From: Immersiella caudata
Lineage: Eukaryota > Ascomycota > Sordariomycetes > Sordariales > Lasiosphaeriaceae
Reading direction: 5' to 3'
NCBI GenBank assembly: GCA_030512335.1
Contig: JAULSU010000003.1
Location: 4,712,001-4,776,000 of the forward strand
Length of the DNA: 64,000 nucleotides
Both the position numbers and the translations under genes were made by a program. The notes below the pieces were generated by a model. It was not told the DNA's origin. It was given only the letters and a program-made list of their open reading frames with translations, and made no database searches. This document shows, one piece after another, positions 32,642 to 45,296 of the stretch; the first letter of the stretch is position 1; each line of letters starts with the position of its first letter.

Positions 32642-34969
32642 ATGTATTCGATCGCAGCCCCGCCGAACTCGACCCTCGATTTCTGCTATCTACCCTCTCC
32701 CTCCACAACATCGTCGGCCTACAGCCAGTCTTCACGGCCGCCACAATCGCCGCAAAACTGCCGCGTGTACGGAGGCGCTCTCGCGCGGAGCGGCCTGCGC
32801 ACGCCACCCACCGACGAGAACATGGAGACAGCATACCATTTGCCAAGCATGGCCTCGTACGAAAACCTGCACGCGCACCACCCAACAACCTACGTGCCGG
32901 TGCCAGCTCCCTCGGACCGCCCGAGGCCAGCCCTGAACGAGCGACCTGCTCCGAATGAGCAGCTCTTCAATCCAAGCCTGCGATGCTCAGGCCCAGCCTA
33001 CCCCCACCACCACCAGCACCACCAACAACAAGCAAGCGTAACGCTTCCACAGCCTCGACACTCGATCCCGCCGCCGACCGCCGGTCCGGTCGGCCCCACA
33101 GATTCCTCCCGCTACCAGCCCAGGCAACAGGCTCAGCCTGCCCCGCAGCAGTCGACTCGGCCCTCGACGCCGACGTCAGGCGCCGGCGCCGGCATGGCAG
33201 GCGGGGAGCTTTCTGCGAGGGACGCGGCCATGGTTCACCACAGCTTACAGATTCCGCAGTGCATCAGCCCTAAAGGCGGTAACTTGACCGGCTTCGTTGC
33301 CGATCTGACGGCCCTCTTTTGGTTCGAGTCGACCAAAGTTCTCGAGACAGCAGACCAGATTCGGACAATACCGGCGACGACGCACATCCGACGCATCCCC
33401 GAGAGCGCACGGGCAACGCAGAACTTCAAGAAGTGGGTGCAGACGGTGCTCTCGACAACACAGGTGACGCAAAATGTCGTACTGCTGGCGCTGCTGTTCA
33501 TCTACCGACTCAAGCTTGCCAACCCCAAAGTCAACGGCCGCCAGGGCAGCGAGTACCGCCTGTTCACGGTTGCGCTCATGCTGGGAAACAAGTTCCTCGA
33601 CGACAACACGTACACCAACAAGACATGGGCCGACGTCTCGGGCATTTCGGTCAATGAGATCCACGTCATGGAGGTGGAATTTCTCAGCAACATGCGGTAC
33701 AGTCTGCTAGCATCAAAAGAGCAGTGGGAGGAATGGCTAGTGCGACTTGCGAAGCTCCACGAGTTTTTGGAGCGGGCTCACCGCGCGGCCTCGCCGTCCC
33801 CGCTTCTCATTCCGTCACCTTCGCACCGGAGCTTCAACTCCCCGCTGCCATCCCCGACCGGCACCATGCAGCTGACACCACAGGCGGCGCAAAACTACTC
33901 TCCAAATGGCGGCAGCAACAACAACAGCCAGGGTTGGCCGACGTATTCGCAGAGCAGCGCCATGTCGCCGCTGGCGCTGAAGCCCGAGTCGGGCTTTCTC
34001 CATCGGAAGAGGAGCTTTCCCGAAGATGACCCGATGGAGCCCCCTGCCAAGAGGGCAAGCCGTGTCCTCCCTCCACAGCACGGCTTGCCAATGCCCTCGC
34101 AGCCAGCACCGCTGCCTGCTCGTCAGCAGGCATCGACCCAGGCCCCGACCCAAGCACAGCGCCCCGCTGCCCTTCCGCCAGCACAGGCACGACCTCAAGT
34201 CGCCCCGGCGCCGGACCATCCGCGCTTGGCGGTGCCGAACCTATCGGTGAACACGAACCACGCCGTTGCAGCATCTTCGCAGACCTATCCCGCTGTCTCG
34301 TATGCACCTCCACAAGCATCCCCCCTTTCTCTTCCTCCGCTTGTCCCAGGCATTAGGGCCATGTCGACCGTCTTCCCCTCGGCGCCAGCAACATATGCAT
34401 CGCCGCACCCCGTGCTCCCTTCGAGCGGTCCGCACCCACAACTCCAGCCTCTCTCCGTAACCCCCACAACAGCATTCCCGCCTGGGAGCTACGGTACTCC
34501 CACCAAGCGCCTGTCCCCTCAGAACGCCCTGACGCCAACGGCGCCTTATGGGTCCTCACCTCTGATCGACCCGTTCCACCATCACAGTGGCACCCCTATC
34601 GGAAACAATGGTGGTGCGAGTGGGATGCACACGCCTATCTCCCATTCGCCGTCGGTCTATCTGCAGCACCGGAACAGCCCCTACAAGCCCGTGCGACACG
34701 TCAGCACCCTCCTCCACCCTCCACCCTCGGGCTTGCAGCAATACCACTTCACGAACGCCTTGCCACCCACCCAGATGCACTATCAACCATTGGGTCGACG
34801 CAACGAACTTCGAACTGGCATTGTTCCGGAATTCGCCATGGCCAGAGCCGGGCACCACGGTCAGATGGGTGTCACCTACCAAGATGCGCCTCAGGTCCTG
34901 CCCAATCCAACACAAGGGTGGCCAGCATACCAGCCACGACCCATTCACTCGAACCTTTCATACAACTAA
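32642..34969 (+). CDS. PHO80/CLG1-type cyclin with long disordered flanks
   Basis: The 775-residue protein starts at the first ATG in the frame at 32642; upstream codons are open but non-ATG. Residues 1-200 are Pro/Gln/Ser-rich with a His-rich patch. A cyclin box follows at about 215-385: Phe-Lys-Lys-Trp-Val-Gln-Thr-Val-Leu, Val-Val-Leu-Leu-Ala-Leu-Leu-Phe-Ile-Tyr-Arg-Leu, Tyr-Arg-Leu-Phe-Thr-Val-Ala-Leu-Met-Leu-Gly-Asn-Lys-Phe-Leu-Asp-Asp, Trp-Ala-Asp-Val-Ser-Gly-Ile, and Glu-Val-Glu-Phe-Leu. This is the Pho80/Pcl-type box that activates a Pho85-like kinase, and the size and flanks resemble yeast Clg1 and its filamentous homologues. The tail is Pro/Gln/Ser-rich and carries a basic Pro-Pro-Ala-Lys-Arg-Ala segment that may be a nuclear signal. 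The kinase partner and pathway are inferred from the family. Confidence 0.88.
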   Translation: MYSIAAPPNSTLDFCYLPSPSTTSSAYSQSSRPPQSPQNCRVYGGALARSGLRTPPTDENMETAYHLPSMASYENLHAHHPTTYVPVPAPSDRPRPALNERPAPNEQLFNPSLRCSGPAYPHHHQHHQQQASVTLPQPRHSIPPPTAGPVGPTDSSRYQPRQQAQPAPQQSTRPSTPTSGAGAGMAGGELSARDAAMVHHSLQIPQCISPKGGNLTGFVADLTALFWFESTKVLETADQIRTIPATTHIRRIPESARATQNFKKWVQTVLSTTQVTQNVVLLALLFIYRLKLANPKVNGRQGSEYRLFTVALMLGNKFLDDNTYTNKTWADVSGISVNEIHVMEVEFLSNMRYSLLASKEQWEEWLVRLAKLHEFLERAHRAASPSPLLIPSPSHRSFNSPLPSPTGTMQLTPQAAQNYSPNGGSNNNSQGWPTYSQSSAMSPLALKPESGFLHRKRSFPEDDPMEPPAKRASRVLPPQHGLPMPSQPAPLPARQQASTQAPTQAQRPAALPPAQARPQVAPAPDHPRLAVPNLSVNTNHAVAASSQTYPAVSYAPPQASPLSLPPLVPGIRAMSTVFPSAPATYASPHPVLPSSGPHPQLQPLSVTPTTAFPPGSYGTPTKRLSPQNALTPTAPYGSSPLIDPFHHHSGTPIGNNGGASGMHTPISHSPSVYLQHRNSPYKPVRHVSTLLHPPPSGLQQYHFTNALPPTQMHYQPLGRRNELRTGIVPEFAMARAGHHGQMGVTYQDAPQVLPNPTQGWPAYQPRPIHSNLSYN

Positions 34970-37900
34970 GAAGGATGATCTCTACTTCATCCATTTCACA
35001 CCTCGAAGAACCGAGCACGGCGTTGACTCGGTCACGATGTACTTATAATCAGCCTTTTATTTTTTTTTGGACCTTTTTCTGCGATGCATTTGCATGGCTC
35101 GGCGTTTGGGCGGGATATCACTCATCTTACTACGGCGTATACCGCTGTAGAATTGGCGATCATGGACGCCAGGAGTTTGGCAAAGGCTCACCAGATGCAT
35201 TTTGTTTGAACCTTGGTCGGGGGCCCCGGGGGTTAGGGGATCATCGGAGTTAGGGAACATGATTTCTCCGATCTTGGGACTCGAGATGGAACTGAGAATG
35301 GTACCTTTTTTTTCGGCCTGAAGACCCCGCGGCCATGGCTTTGGGCTTACGGCGTGCGGTCTGTCAAGTCGGATGCTCCACGGAGAGGCACCGGGCGGTT
35401 AGTCACGGTAAATCGAAATGTTCACCTCTTCGACTTTCGTCCGTGCCTACCATCTTCGGCCTTGATCCGAGGGAGTATGGGCATGGGGAGTGAGAGACTG
35501 GGTCGACGGCCGATGGCTGATGGCTGGATTCGGCTTGGGTGCGCCATCAAAGACGCCAACTGTACCAAGATAGATAGAAAGCAGATATCGCTACATGTGA
35601 AGTCAGCAATGACGACATTGTTTCGGCGAACTTATGATCTTGAGCGCTAGACGTGCCACATGGTTCTCAATGCTCGGATGACACGGTCGGGGGAGCCCGA
35701 GGTTGGCTTGTTGACCGTCAGGAGGAGGGACTAATTCGGAACTCAAAACCTGGACTGGGAAGGGTTGTCAAAAGAGAAAATTTCTTGATCGGGCAAGAGA
35801 GGGGACACGGTTTTGTTTCGGTTTAAGGTTTGATTTCCTCCTGGTACCGGGTCTCCCTAAGGTTATCGCTGCAAATATAGAACGCAACTGGTGATAAGCC
35901 GCCGATGGTAGGGCTGTGAATTCTCACCTGTCTATTATTCAACTTCATCGTCATGCTCGCAACGTCAGACCCTGGTGTGTGTCAGGTGGCTGAATGGAGT
36001 TCTATCTTTTCAACTTCGGCCACAGTAGGGTTTTCGCAGTCCTATCGTGGCTTTGAGGGAGAATCATTCATCAAACCTCATTTTCGAGAAAGGTATAACT
36101 CTCGAAATCGGAAATATACGCGGAGCAAACAAGCACCACGATTAATCCTGGGTTGGCTGGTCGGGACTTTGGCACTCAGTTTGGGGCTTCACAGCTGGAC
36201 TTAATATTCTTCTCAGCAATAGCACGGGTAGAGAGTTTGGCAGTCTTTTTTGTTCTTGACATGGATGTCACAAATTGATGTGAAGCATACCGGTTTAAAC
36301 TGTAGGTTTGGAACCTAGAACTTTGGTGGACAGTCTCTTGCAAAAGAGATGGTAATTTTATTGAAACGATGCTTTTGTCCCCGTGCAAGAAGAATGCACA
36401 CGTGGGCACAGCGTCCACCAAGGCTCAAGCCTTCACCACTGCAGTGGATATGCAAAGTGCAGCGAGTTGAGAACTTATGCTAGTGGTTGGTGATGTCGCT
36501 TGACCCTCGGCAGTTCCTCTGCTTGACACCATCAAGTCCTTCAACGTGGTCAAACACGAGTTCAGATCTCATTTTTCACCGCCTCAACAGCGGAGTTCTT
36601 ACCGTAGCGTACATACAAACTTGACATCGTGGTTGGCAACAAACCTCAAACCCAGCTTACCACACCATCCACTTACAAGCCCGAACCATTATAATTCGTC
36701 AACAAAAAAAACAACACTCTGTCATTTCTCACTCCCTGCACAAACGTCAGGGCCATTATCTAGCCCGGCATAAAACTTGCATAGGGCTTGCTTCAATCCA
36801 CATGGTTTCCCTTCCAGTCGTGTTGTTTGGCTACACTTTAGCCAATGGCCACCCAGCAGGTCTGTGATTTGTCCCAATTTGTTGGGATTTGTTGAGATCC
36901 AGGTCTCGGTAGATGTGGCGGTTTTGGTTGGTTATGTGCTGGAGGTTGCGGTGGCCAACCAACCAGTTTCAAATTTGCAAATGGGACGAAAAGGGGTTAG
37001 CTACATTGATGGTTGAGGCGGCATGACACAGGAGCAGAGCTGGCCGGATGAGCTGGGGTTGACCACTTGTTGAAGGATCGTGTTGCTGGAAGGTAGGGCG
37101 ATATTGCTGCTGGGGTCGTCAATCCTCCTGGTGGAACATGAAAAAGGGGCTAGATGCCGAAATGGCACGCTGAGTTGGCATGTTGGATTTTGCCTGACCG
37201 CCGGCCATGGAGGAATCATCATCGAAAAAAAAGATGGTAATGTTGGGTTGGCTGTTGCTGGCATTCTTGTTGGTCCTACTGAACACATCGGTTGCACGGG
37301 GAGACCAGAGCCGTTCTACTTTGCCTCGGATGCTGCTGGAAATCATAGCAAGGCCAGGGCGGGATCTGTCCCAGTAATCTCAAACCAATCAGGGACAGTG
37401 ACTCATTCATGTCTCTAGACCGCTACATCGAATTCGTCTTTGCTGGCAGGGCATTCACGGGTACTTCACGATTTGGAATCCTCGTCCAAGACTACCTCTC
37501 GACGATTCCAAGAATATGAAAATATACTACTGCCGTCTTCTCGGCTGTGAATCTCGAAGTTCGGGTACGTAGGGATTCGGATAGTAGAGAGACCCTAGGA
37601 GTGAAAAGGCAGGGGGCTCAGCCGATGGACGGAGAGCCGAGCCACATTGCGGCCCGGGTTCAACGTGGACTCTTCTCCGTCAACTAACACATTAAACACA
37701 GGCCCGGCCACGTGGGGGGCAGTGTCTGTGGCAGTCCGTTATCTCCAATTCGAGGCCTTGTAGGGAGAACCAAGTGCCCCTGAGCATATCAAAAGAGGAC
37801 ATATCCTCCTGCGTGTTGTTCCAAAAGCGGAAGGGCTCAGTGAACTCAGCCGGTGTGTCGAACAACTGTCCGGGAAGGATAGCCAGAATCGGGCAGGAAT

Positions 37901-40900
37901 CAGGAAGTGGGACAGTGTTGGTGGATGAAGGCCGGTTGGACGCCGTTTCTGTTCGCTGTCCTATTGACTGGAATTCGGGTGATGGGTAGCATCTCTGGTA
38001 TCTGAGGGGCTGGTGGCACCCGCCCCCTGTGGCTAGGGTCGGATCGGATCGGGATCGGGATCGGATACCCGCTATGCATTGCCTGGGCGGTTTCCGGGAC
38101 GCTCTGACTGGTGATGGACGGAGAGTTGAGTCGGTGTGCGTCTACCGTGCAACATGATTTTCGTCTTGCTTCAACGGGTGTCAGAGTAGCTTCGAGGAGA
38201 GTGAGTCAAAGGGACATCTTGATATATCATGAATCTCCCACGTTGGAGCGGGTCCAGACCTGCCTGCTTCGTTGTCATGGGCCAGGTGTCCCACCTCAAC
38301 GTCCCCCCACAGTTTTGAACCTGGTCAGGCTACAAGAGACGGCATCTTGCTTGCCCTTGCGGCAAGCCCCCGCCCTCTTGCTTGGAGGAGTATGGTATCA
38401 GCCAGTCCTCAGTCGACACTTGACTTGCTAGTGATGCAGAATGCCATGCCTTTGCAGCCCCGGATCGACGCAATAATCGCCACCTCGGCCATATGAATAG
38501 GGGGTGAGGTGCTGAGGACGATACACGTAGTCAATATTGCGCTCCGCACAGGTATCGAACATGAAGCAAAGCACGCTTCCGGGCCATGCGGCTAAGGGGG
38601 TGTAAGGTTAGGATATTCGATTTGCTGGCTACATCAGAGTGGCTCTTGCCACACCCGAGGCGGAGTCCGGCAGTACGCAGGCGCGCCCCTTTCCGGCGCG
38701 GAGGGCAGCAAGCGATTGGGGAGCGCCGGCCGGCGCTGCTGGGGAAACGAGGCCCTTTATATGGTGCCGAATGGACCGGGACCGAAGGCTCCGCCTCCCG
38801 TGCAGAGCCTCACGTCTTCTGATTGGGGTTGATGTGTGCGGCGCAGCAGCGAGAGTTAGAGGGCATGCCACGACAGGAGACAGCGGTAGGGCGTCCCCGC
38901 CAACCGCCGCTTGGCTGGTTCGGAAATGCAGTGCAGGTAGCAGCTAGGCCAGTCGTTGCGCGGAGGGGCGTGACATATCGGCCCCTAGGCGGCTTCCCTC
39001 GCATCTCCCCAACATCATCAGACACGATGGTCATGGAAAAACAAATGCTGCCGTTGCTTTTGCGGTGGCCTAGCCCTCATCGACAGTCCTAGCTGCAGAC
39101 GCAGTCAGGCGGGGGAGGCAGCAGCGGCCGGCCAAGTGGTGGTGCCACCTTGCAAGGGGCGGGCGGCCCGCTTCCCACCTTTCCCACCCCTCCGGGTCAG
39201 ATCGGCAGACTCACCGAAAACGACAGGGGTGTGCTCCGACCGAAGAAAACAAACCCCTCCCAAACCGTGCCGTGCCATCGTGGGTTGGAAATTGCATGGT
39301 GGATGTCGGTTTGTGCGTGCAGTGCAGTGTGCCAGAAGCATCGCAGGCTCACCAGGGTCTCCTGTTGTTGGGTTCAGGCCGCAAGCCTGTTGTCTGGCAT
39401 TGCACAGAATGGCAACGTGAAGCTTCTCGCAGTTTCACTGAGGTCCCAACTCCAACCTCAACTGCGGCCGGTCTGAACCACGACGCTGCCCGATTCTGAC
39501 TTCTCACTTGCCCCTCACCGGGCACGTTGCCAGGTGTTTCCAGGGTGAGCGGACAGAGCCCAACCGCAACCCTCAGAACGAGACCACCGCACACATGAGC
39601 GGGAGGCCTGCAATGACAGCGGGAGTTGGGGTGCTTTGCCCATCACATCGCACACCCACCCGTGTGGGTTAGCGGCCCGGGATGGAGGGAGGCTGGGATG
39701 GGATGTGGTGGTTGCAAATTGCGTGTGACTTTTTTTGCGGTTGGGTGAGCATCAACTGTCTGCGCCCGAGACGCTCAAAGGATTGGAACTTGGCCGAAGG
39801 AGTGCGGTTGGGCGCCCAATCCGCGATGCCGAATGCTGGTGTCTTGTGCCTTCTCGAATTCTCGCAAAAATTTCTTCCCTGGATGCTGCGCGTCAAGGGG
39901 GGGGGGCTCTGCGCGGGGAAGCCAAATGGAGCTGGACCACGTTGGATGGCGTCGAGCCCAACGCTGTCTCGACGTTGATGAGGTTGATGCCCAACGAGCT
40001 CCGTGCTTGCCCATTGGTGGTGTTTTGGGTGGTGCGGGGCCGGCAGGGGCCGTTGAATGGCCCAAGCTGTGACGCACGGAGCCGCTGACGTCTATTTTCG
40101 AGGATTTGGCTGCCAGTGTCGTTCTTTCCCGCCCTGCATGCGTGTGCCCTGGACGGCTTCCGAGCTCTCTTTGCTCTCGTGGAATTGCTCGACTTTGCTC
40201 AAGCGACGCCCTGCCGTACCGTCTAGCTTTTCCAGCCCCGGAGCGGCATATTCAGACCCTGTTTCTGGTGATTTGGCAATGGGGTGGCGATGCCCCTTTC
40301 CTCTGCCCGACCCGAGCCCATCAGGGGCCCTCGCGGCACCAGAGTGTCTGACAACGCAACCCGATTTGACCCCGTCACCGTGTCTCTGCCCAACGCCAGC
40401 GAATGCGCGCCTTCCAATTTCTGCCTCCGTTCTTCTGTTGCCCGATTGAGCGGCTCGCGAGGCTGACTAGGCTAGCCACTTTGAGCGTGACTCACGAGAG
40501 ACGGATGGGCCTCTCTGGCTGGGCGAGAGATGCAGGTTTGCAGCGGGCCGGCCACAGCATGCCGCCAGCATCAAAACCACGGACAGCTGCACCTCCGACC
40601 CGCCCACCGCACTTGCTTGTCCCCTCTCGATCGTAGCACACGTCCAGACCGTTCTGAGCCCTGTCCCACGCGAACTGTGCTTCACTGAACAAAACTCCAT
40701 CGTCGTCCGGGCGGTTGAGAACTTCTAAAGGTTCCCAATCCAGGTCCCGCAATGCTCGTCCGTGACTGCCACCCTTCCCACGCAGACCACCAAGATCCCC
40801 CAACGTGAAGCAACAACACAAGAGCATCATTTTTTGCAGAATCTTGTTGTTTGAGACAAGCATCAGCAAACACGACCAATCTACACAACCAATCCACACC

Positions 40901-40981
40901 TACCCACCAACGCCCACTATCATCACACCGACTCTTGCGCAGCCCAGCACAACGCCGCGCAGCGTGACGCATCCACGCGCC
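34970..40981. other. 6-kb region without a supportable gene
   Basis: It begins with the cyclin 3' region and ends with the leader of the coiled-coil gene. The interior is GC-poorer near 35.5-37.5 kb than further right. Frames are short (at most about 135 codons) and unrecognised. A short GGATCG-type repeat lies at 38036-38066, and G10 at 39897-39906. Confidence 0.5.
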
Positions 40982-43900
40982 ATGGATCGCGAGAGGCAGT
41001 ACCTCCGTCCCCGAATGGGGGGCACATCAACACAGTTCTCGGACGACCGATACTCCACCCGGTCGTCCGAGTGGCCTGAGCAGGACCGAGACAGCCATCA
41101 CAGCCAACAATCACAACAGCAGCAACGACAACCAGCACCGAAGTCCATCCTCCGCAAGCCGGCGTCGAGGCCTGCTTCCACAACCACAACCACCACCGTC
41201 ACCAGGCCACGGCGGAACTCAGACACCTCAGTCACATCCTCCAACCTCCCAACCGTCGGCAGCGATTCGGAGATTGGCAGCAGTGTGCGCAGCTTTGCCA
41301 GCGCCGCTCCCTCCCCAACAGCATCACCCTCGATCCTCCCTCGAAAGGTCTTCAAGGCAAGATATCCGGGGCTGCCAACGGAGCGCCAGGGTGTCGTCAA
41401 CCTCCGACCTTCTCGCGCATCCACCTCGAGCGTGAACACAGCCAGCTACCATGTCCCGGCAGTGCGCACCGTCCTCGCTCCGCAGTATATCCCTCCCGAC
41501 AACAGGTTCCCGGACCACCATGACCGTCGCGACCTGCGTGACCGTGACCACCAGGATCGCCGCGACTACCGTGACCAGGACCCCGAGACCGAATCCGTCT
41601 CCGAGTCTTCCGATCTCTCCACCAGCACCCTCGCAACGACTGTCGCCTCGGCCACACCGGTCCACTCCGACAATGACAGCGACATGGCCTCCGATGTGAC
41701 GCCCACCGACATCAACCCCAAGTCCGCCCCTTCCGTCCGCTTCACCCCCAGTGTTGTGGGCTCCGGCTCCAGCGTGGCCAGCTCTCCCCCGAGGAACAGG
41801 ATCAAGCCCCGGCTCGGCACCCGTGCACGCCCGCCGTCCGAGGCGGACCGAACTACCGCTAAGAACGGCAGCCGGACAGTCAAGCTCCTCCCATCAGTTG
41901 CCGGCAGCGACGACAGGCACTACAGGGAAGAGAAGCCTCAGCAGGACTTGGAGCGCAGCCTGATGCTTAAGGTCCGCCAGCTTGAGGCCGAGACCCAGAA
42001 GCTGCGCGAGAGCCAGGCGAGACTCGAGAGGGAGCTACACGAAAGCTCCACTCAGTTGACATCCCTCGACAAGGAAAGGGAGGCTGTCCAGAAGGAGCGC
42101 GACGCCGAGCGCACCAGCAAGAGCGAGGTGCTCACCATGCTCGAGGAGCAAAAGGCCATCCTCGACGAGTACCGCAGCAATGTCGAGCTTACCAAGAGCA
42201 CGCTCGACGAGACGGAGAAGGAACGTGATGCCGAACGAGCCAGCAAGGCCGAGCTCCAGGCCAAGCTCGACACCGCTAACAAGGATGTCGAGGAACTCCG
42301 CCGCACATACGCCCTCGCCAAGGTCATGCTGAGCGAAGCTGAGAAGGAACGCGATGAGGTCAGCGAGACCAAGGACGAGTTTGAAGAGCGCCTCAGCGTG
42401 TCCAAGAAGGAGCTTGCCGACCTCCAAGAGAGTCACAAGCAGCACGACAGCACTCTTATTTCGAAGATCGCCGCCCTGGAGCTCCTGAGAAACTCGCTGC
42501 AGGAGCAACGCGACAACAAGGACAAGGAAATCGCCGAGTTGACCGCCACACGCAAGTCCCTCAAGGCCGAGCTGAAGGCCGCACGCAAGGATCACTCTTC
42601 CCAATTATCCGACTTGGAGAAGGAGAGGAAGGCCGCCGAGGAGGGCCTGCAGAAGCTCAAGGACTCTCTCGAGGCAGAGAAGGAGAAGCTGAAGGCGGCA
42701 TCCGACGAGGAGATCGAGAAGATCAAGGAGACCATGGAGGAGGACCTAAAGAAGGCCAAGGACGCCGCCGCCGATGAGCTCGCAGCTGCCAAGAAGGCGG
42801 TCGAGGACGAATTGCAATCCCTCAAAGCCCGTGTCGAAGACCTCGAAAAACAGAAGGGAGAGCTGGAGGAGGCCAAGGCAACCCTCGAAGCCGACAAAGC
42901 CGACCTGGAGACCAAGCTCGCCTCTGCGGAAGGCGAGGTCGACACTCTCAAGGCCCGGGTTGGGGAGCTTGAGACCTCTGAGACTGATCTCACCGCCAAG
43001 GTTGCTGCTCTGGAAGAGCAGATTGCGGGTCTTGAGACCGAAACAGCTGGTCTCAAGTCCCAGGTTGAGGCTCTGGAGTCCGACAAGGCGGGCCTCCAGA
43101 AGCAAGTCGAGGACCTCGAGGCCGCCAACGCGGAGAAACAGGCCCAGCTCGACACCCTCAACACCGACCTCGCTGGCTCCAAGGCCGCCAACGTGTCCCT
43201 TGCGAGCCAGAAGCTTGACATTGCGAGTGATCTGGCGGGCGTACAAAACTCGCTCGATGCTGCCAAGGCCGAGATCGGGAAGCTCACCGAGGAAAAGGCT
43301 GCCCTCCAAGCCGAGGCCGACAAGGTATCCGGACTCGACGGTGCAAAGGCCGAGCTCGAAGCCAAGGTGGCCGAACTTGAAGGGAAGGTGTCCGACCTGG
43401 AGTCTACCGTTGCACAGCTCCAAGCCGAGGCCGACAAGCTCCCTGCCTTGTCGGGTGAGAAGGAGGAAGTCGAAGCCAGGGCTGCCGAGTTGGGAGCCAA
43501 GACGGCTGAGCTCGAGGCGCGGATCGCCGAGCTCCAGGGTGAGGCAGACCAGCTGCCGGCTCTCGAGGCAACCAAGTCAGAGCTCCGGGGCCAGGTGGCC
43601 GAGTTGGAGGGCAAGATCGCCCAGCTGCAAGCCGACGCCGAGAAGGACCCCGACACCGCCTCCACTGCGCTAAAGGCCGAGCTCGAGGCCAAGCGCGAGG
43701 AGATCGCCCGACGCGTCGACGAAATCACGGCACTGACGGCGAGCAACACGGCCCTCTCGGCGCAGCTCGGAGCGACCAAGCAGGAGCTCGATAGCGTGAA
43801 GGCCAACCTTGACAGCGTGACGGAATCGTACAAGTCCTCGACCGACCAAGTGATCGACCTCCAGCAGCGTGTGGAGCAACTCGCCATCCCCTCCCGGTCC

Positions 43901-44203
43901 CGACGCAGCAGCCGCTCGCGCACCTCGTCGCCGCAGAAGAAGGACGGAAGCAGCCGCGACAAGAAGGACAAGCAGTTGGTGGTGGTGCGGAATCCAGCGG
44001 ACAGAGGGGCAGTGTCAGTCATGCTCCAAATCGCCGCTGGTATTTGAGAAGAAGAATCTGAACACTTACCGGTGTTTTGTTTTTTCTGCAGGCAACTCGT
44101 CCGTATGTGCGACTGGAAAGCCGGCCGTGTGAGCCGCCCTGGTAGCGCCCGCACCAGCCCGAGCTCGACCCCGCGGACCTCCATGATCACCGTCGCTGAG
44201 TAA
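40982..44203 (+). CDS. Long coiled-coil protein with disordered N-terminus, two exons
   Basis: Exon 1 (40982-44013) and exon 2 (44092-44203) join to 1,047 residues. Residues 1-315 are Ser/Pro/Arg/Asp-rich and disordered, including Pro-Lys-Ser-Ile-Leu-Arg-Lys-Pro. About 320-965 is a near-continuous Lys/Glu/Leu/Ala coiled coil with three phased repeats at 775-881. A basic Ser/Arg segment and a conserved-looking Leu-Val-Val-Val-Arg-Asn-Pro-Ala-Asp-Arg-Gly-Ala-Val follow. The intron uses GTCAGT and TTTTCTGCAG; spliced, the tail reads Gln-Leu-Val-Arg-Met-Cys-Asp-Trp and ends at 44203. Without splicing the frame ends ten codons later at 44047 with an unlikely tail. It is probably a structural or scaffold protein of cytoskeleton, septum or spindle pole, but the sequence does not say which. 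Confidence 0.8.
43304..43624 (+). repeat. Three tandem coiled-coil repeats of 38, 38 and 31 residues
   Basis: Units start at 43304, 43418 and 43532, each with Leu-Gln-(Ala/Gly)-Glu-Ala-Asp-(Lys/Gln). The first two span 114 bases; the third is 93 bases, shorter by exactly one heptad, and a fourth start (Leu-Gln-Ala-Asp-Ala-Glu-Lys) follows at 43625. Confidence 0.85.
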
Positions 44204-45214
44204 CGAGTCGATCCCGACGATAGTTGGATGCCTTCCACTGCTCACTCACCCCGTGCCGGGCCCAGCCCGGTCCGAGGGTCTCCTCTCCCCATCGACATCC
44301 CACGCCTTCAACATGCCTGGGCAAATGGACCGGGAGGGGCCAGTGGTTGGCGGAGTGGGCTGAAGCCTGTGATGGATTACCCCTATTTTTATTTGTCCTT
44401 TTTTGTCATCTTTGGGAGGGTACATCGTCCTGTTGTGGTCGACATTTGTTCTTCAGTCTATGTTTCTGTATTGTTTTATCGTGTGTCGTATTTTGTCCTG
44501 TATACCTGGTACTATTTTGGGTTGGTCATGATATTTTGTTGTTCATATTTCTTCCTGCTGCCCCAACCCCACCCTCCCGTCCGGCCGCCTGTGCTCTCTC
44601 ATCCTTCCCACACATTTACAATCATTTCTTGGGTTGGCATTTCGTGAGCAAAAAGCAAAGCAAGCATCATGTTTTCATTGGGCGGTTTACACAAAAGGGC
44701 ATTCAGGGCATGGCACGTGTCTCTCTCATGTATCACGATGCCAACATCATCTATGGGGCGAGCGGCTTTGCAGCAGCATTTTCAGGAATGGGGGGATAGA
44801 CAATATGGGCTCGCAAGCCAAAGCACATAGCTCACTGCACACACGATTCATGACTGGATGGGATATGGGATATGACATGGGGACACATATTAGCGTAGCA
44901 TAAATAGCGTAGCGTAGTGATTTGGGTTTTGGTTCGGTTTGGGTGATGCATGTTATGAAGGGAAGGATGGAAGCAAGGGGGTTGTGTTGAGTTATTGTTA
45001 GGACTGGGGGTATTGGTGTGAAGTTGATAATGTAATGGAATTGAGCTTTGTTTTGACATGACTGCTTCCGCTTCCATTTGAACTTGTGACTTTGGCTACT
45101 CTATGCAACAGGGACCTCCTCTTTGTCCTTGTCGGCTAAAAAGCAACAACAAAAGAACCAAAAAAAGACCCGTAGTCTCCTTGTCATTCCTGTTGGGGAA
45201 AAAGAAAGAGATCT
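44204..45214. other. intergenic, no gene seen
   Basis: This is the 3' region of the coiled-coil gene, rich in T and TG. It also holds the downstream flank of the leftward tRNA-Ser, with a Pol III stop-like T run on that strand at 45196-45210 (TCTTTCTTTTTCC). Confidence 0.5.
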
Positions 45215-45296
45215 CGACGTGGGCCTGATTCGAACAGACGCTCCCGAAGGAACAAGATTTCTAGTCTTGCGCATTAGACCACTCTGCCACCACGCC
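45215..45296 (-). tRNA. tRNA-Ser(AGA), copy 1
   Basis: On the minus strand this is an 82-base type II tRNA: acceptor GGCGTGG with CCACGTC (one G-U), D arm, anticodon arm CAAGA-CTAGAAA-TCTTG with anticodon AGA, a long variable arm (TTCCTTCGGGAGC) and a T loop TTCGAAT. It has no intron. It decodes UCU and, with inosine, UCC/UCA. It differs at one base from the copy at 47866-47947. Confidence 0.95.

Noticed and set aside
42592..44238. 548-codon minus-strand open frame opposite the coiled-coil gene
   Set aside because: It is the Ser/Leu-rich antisense shadow of a Lys/Glu/Ala-rich coding sequence and has no motif.
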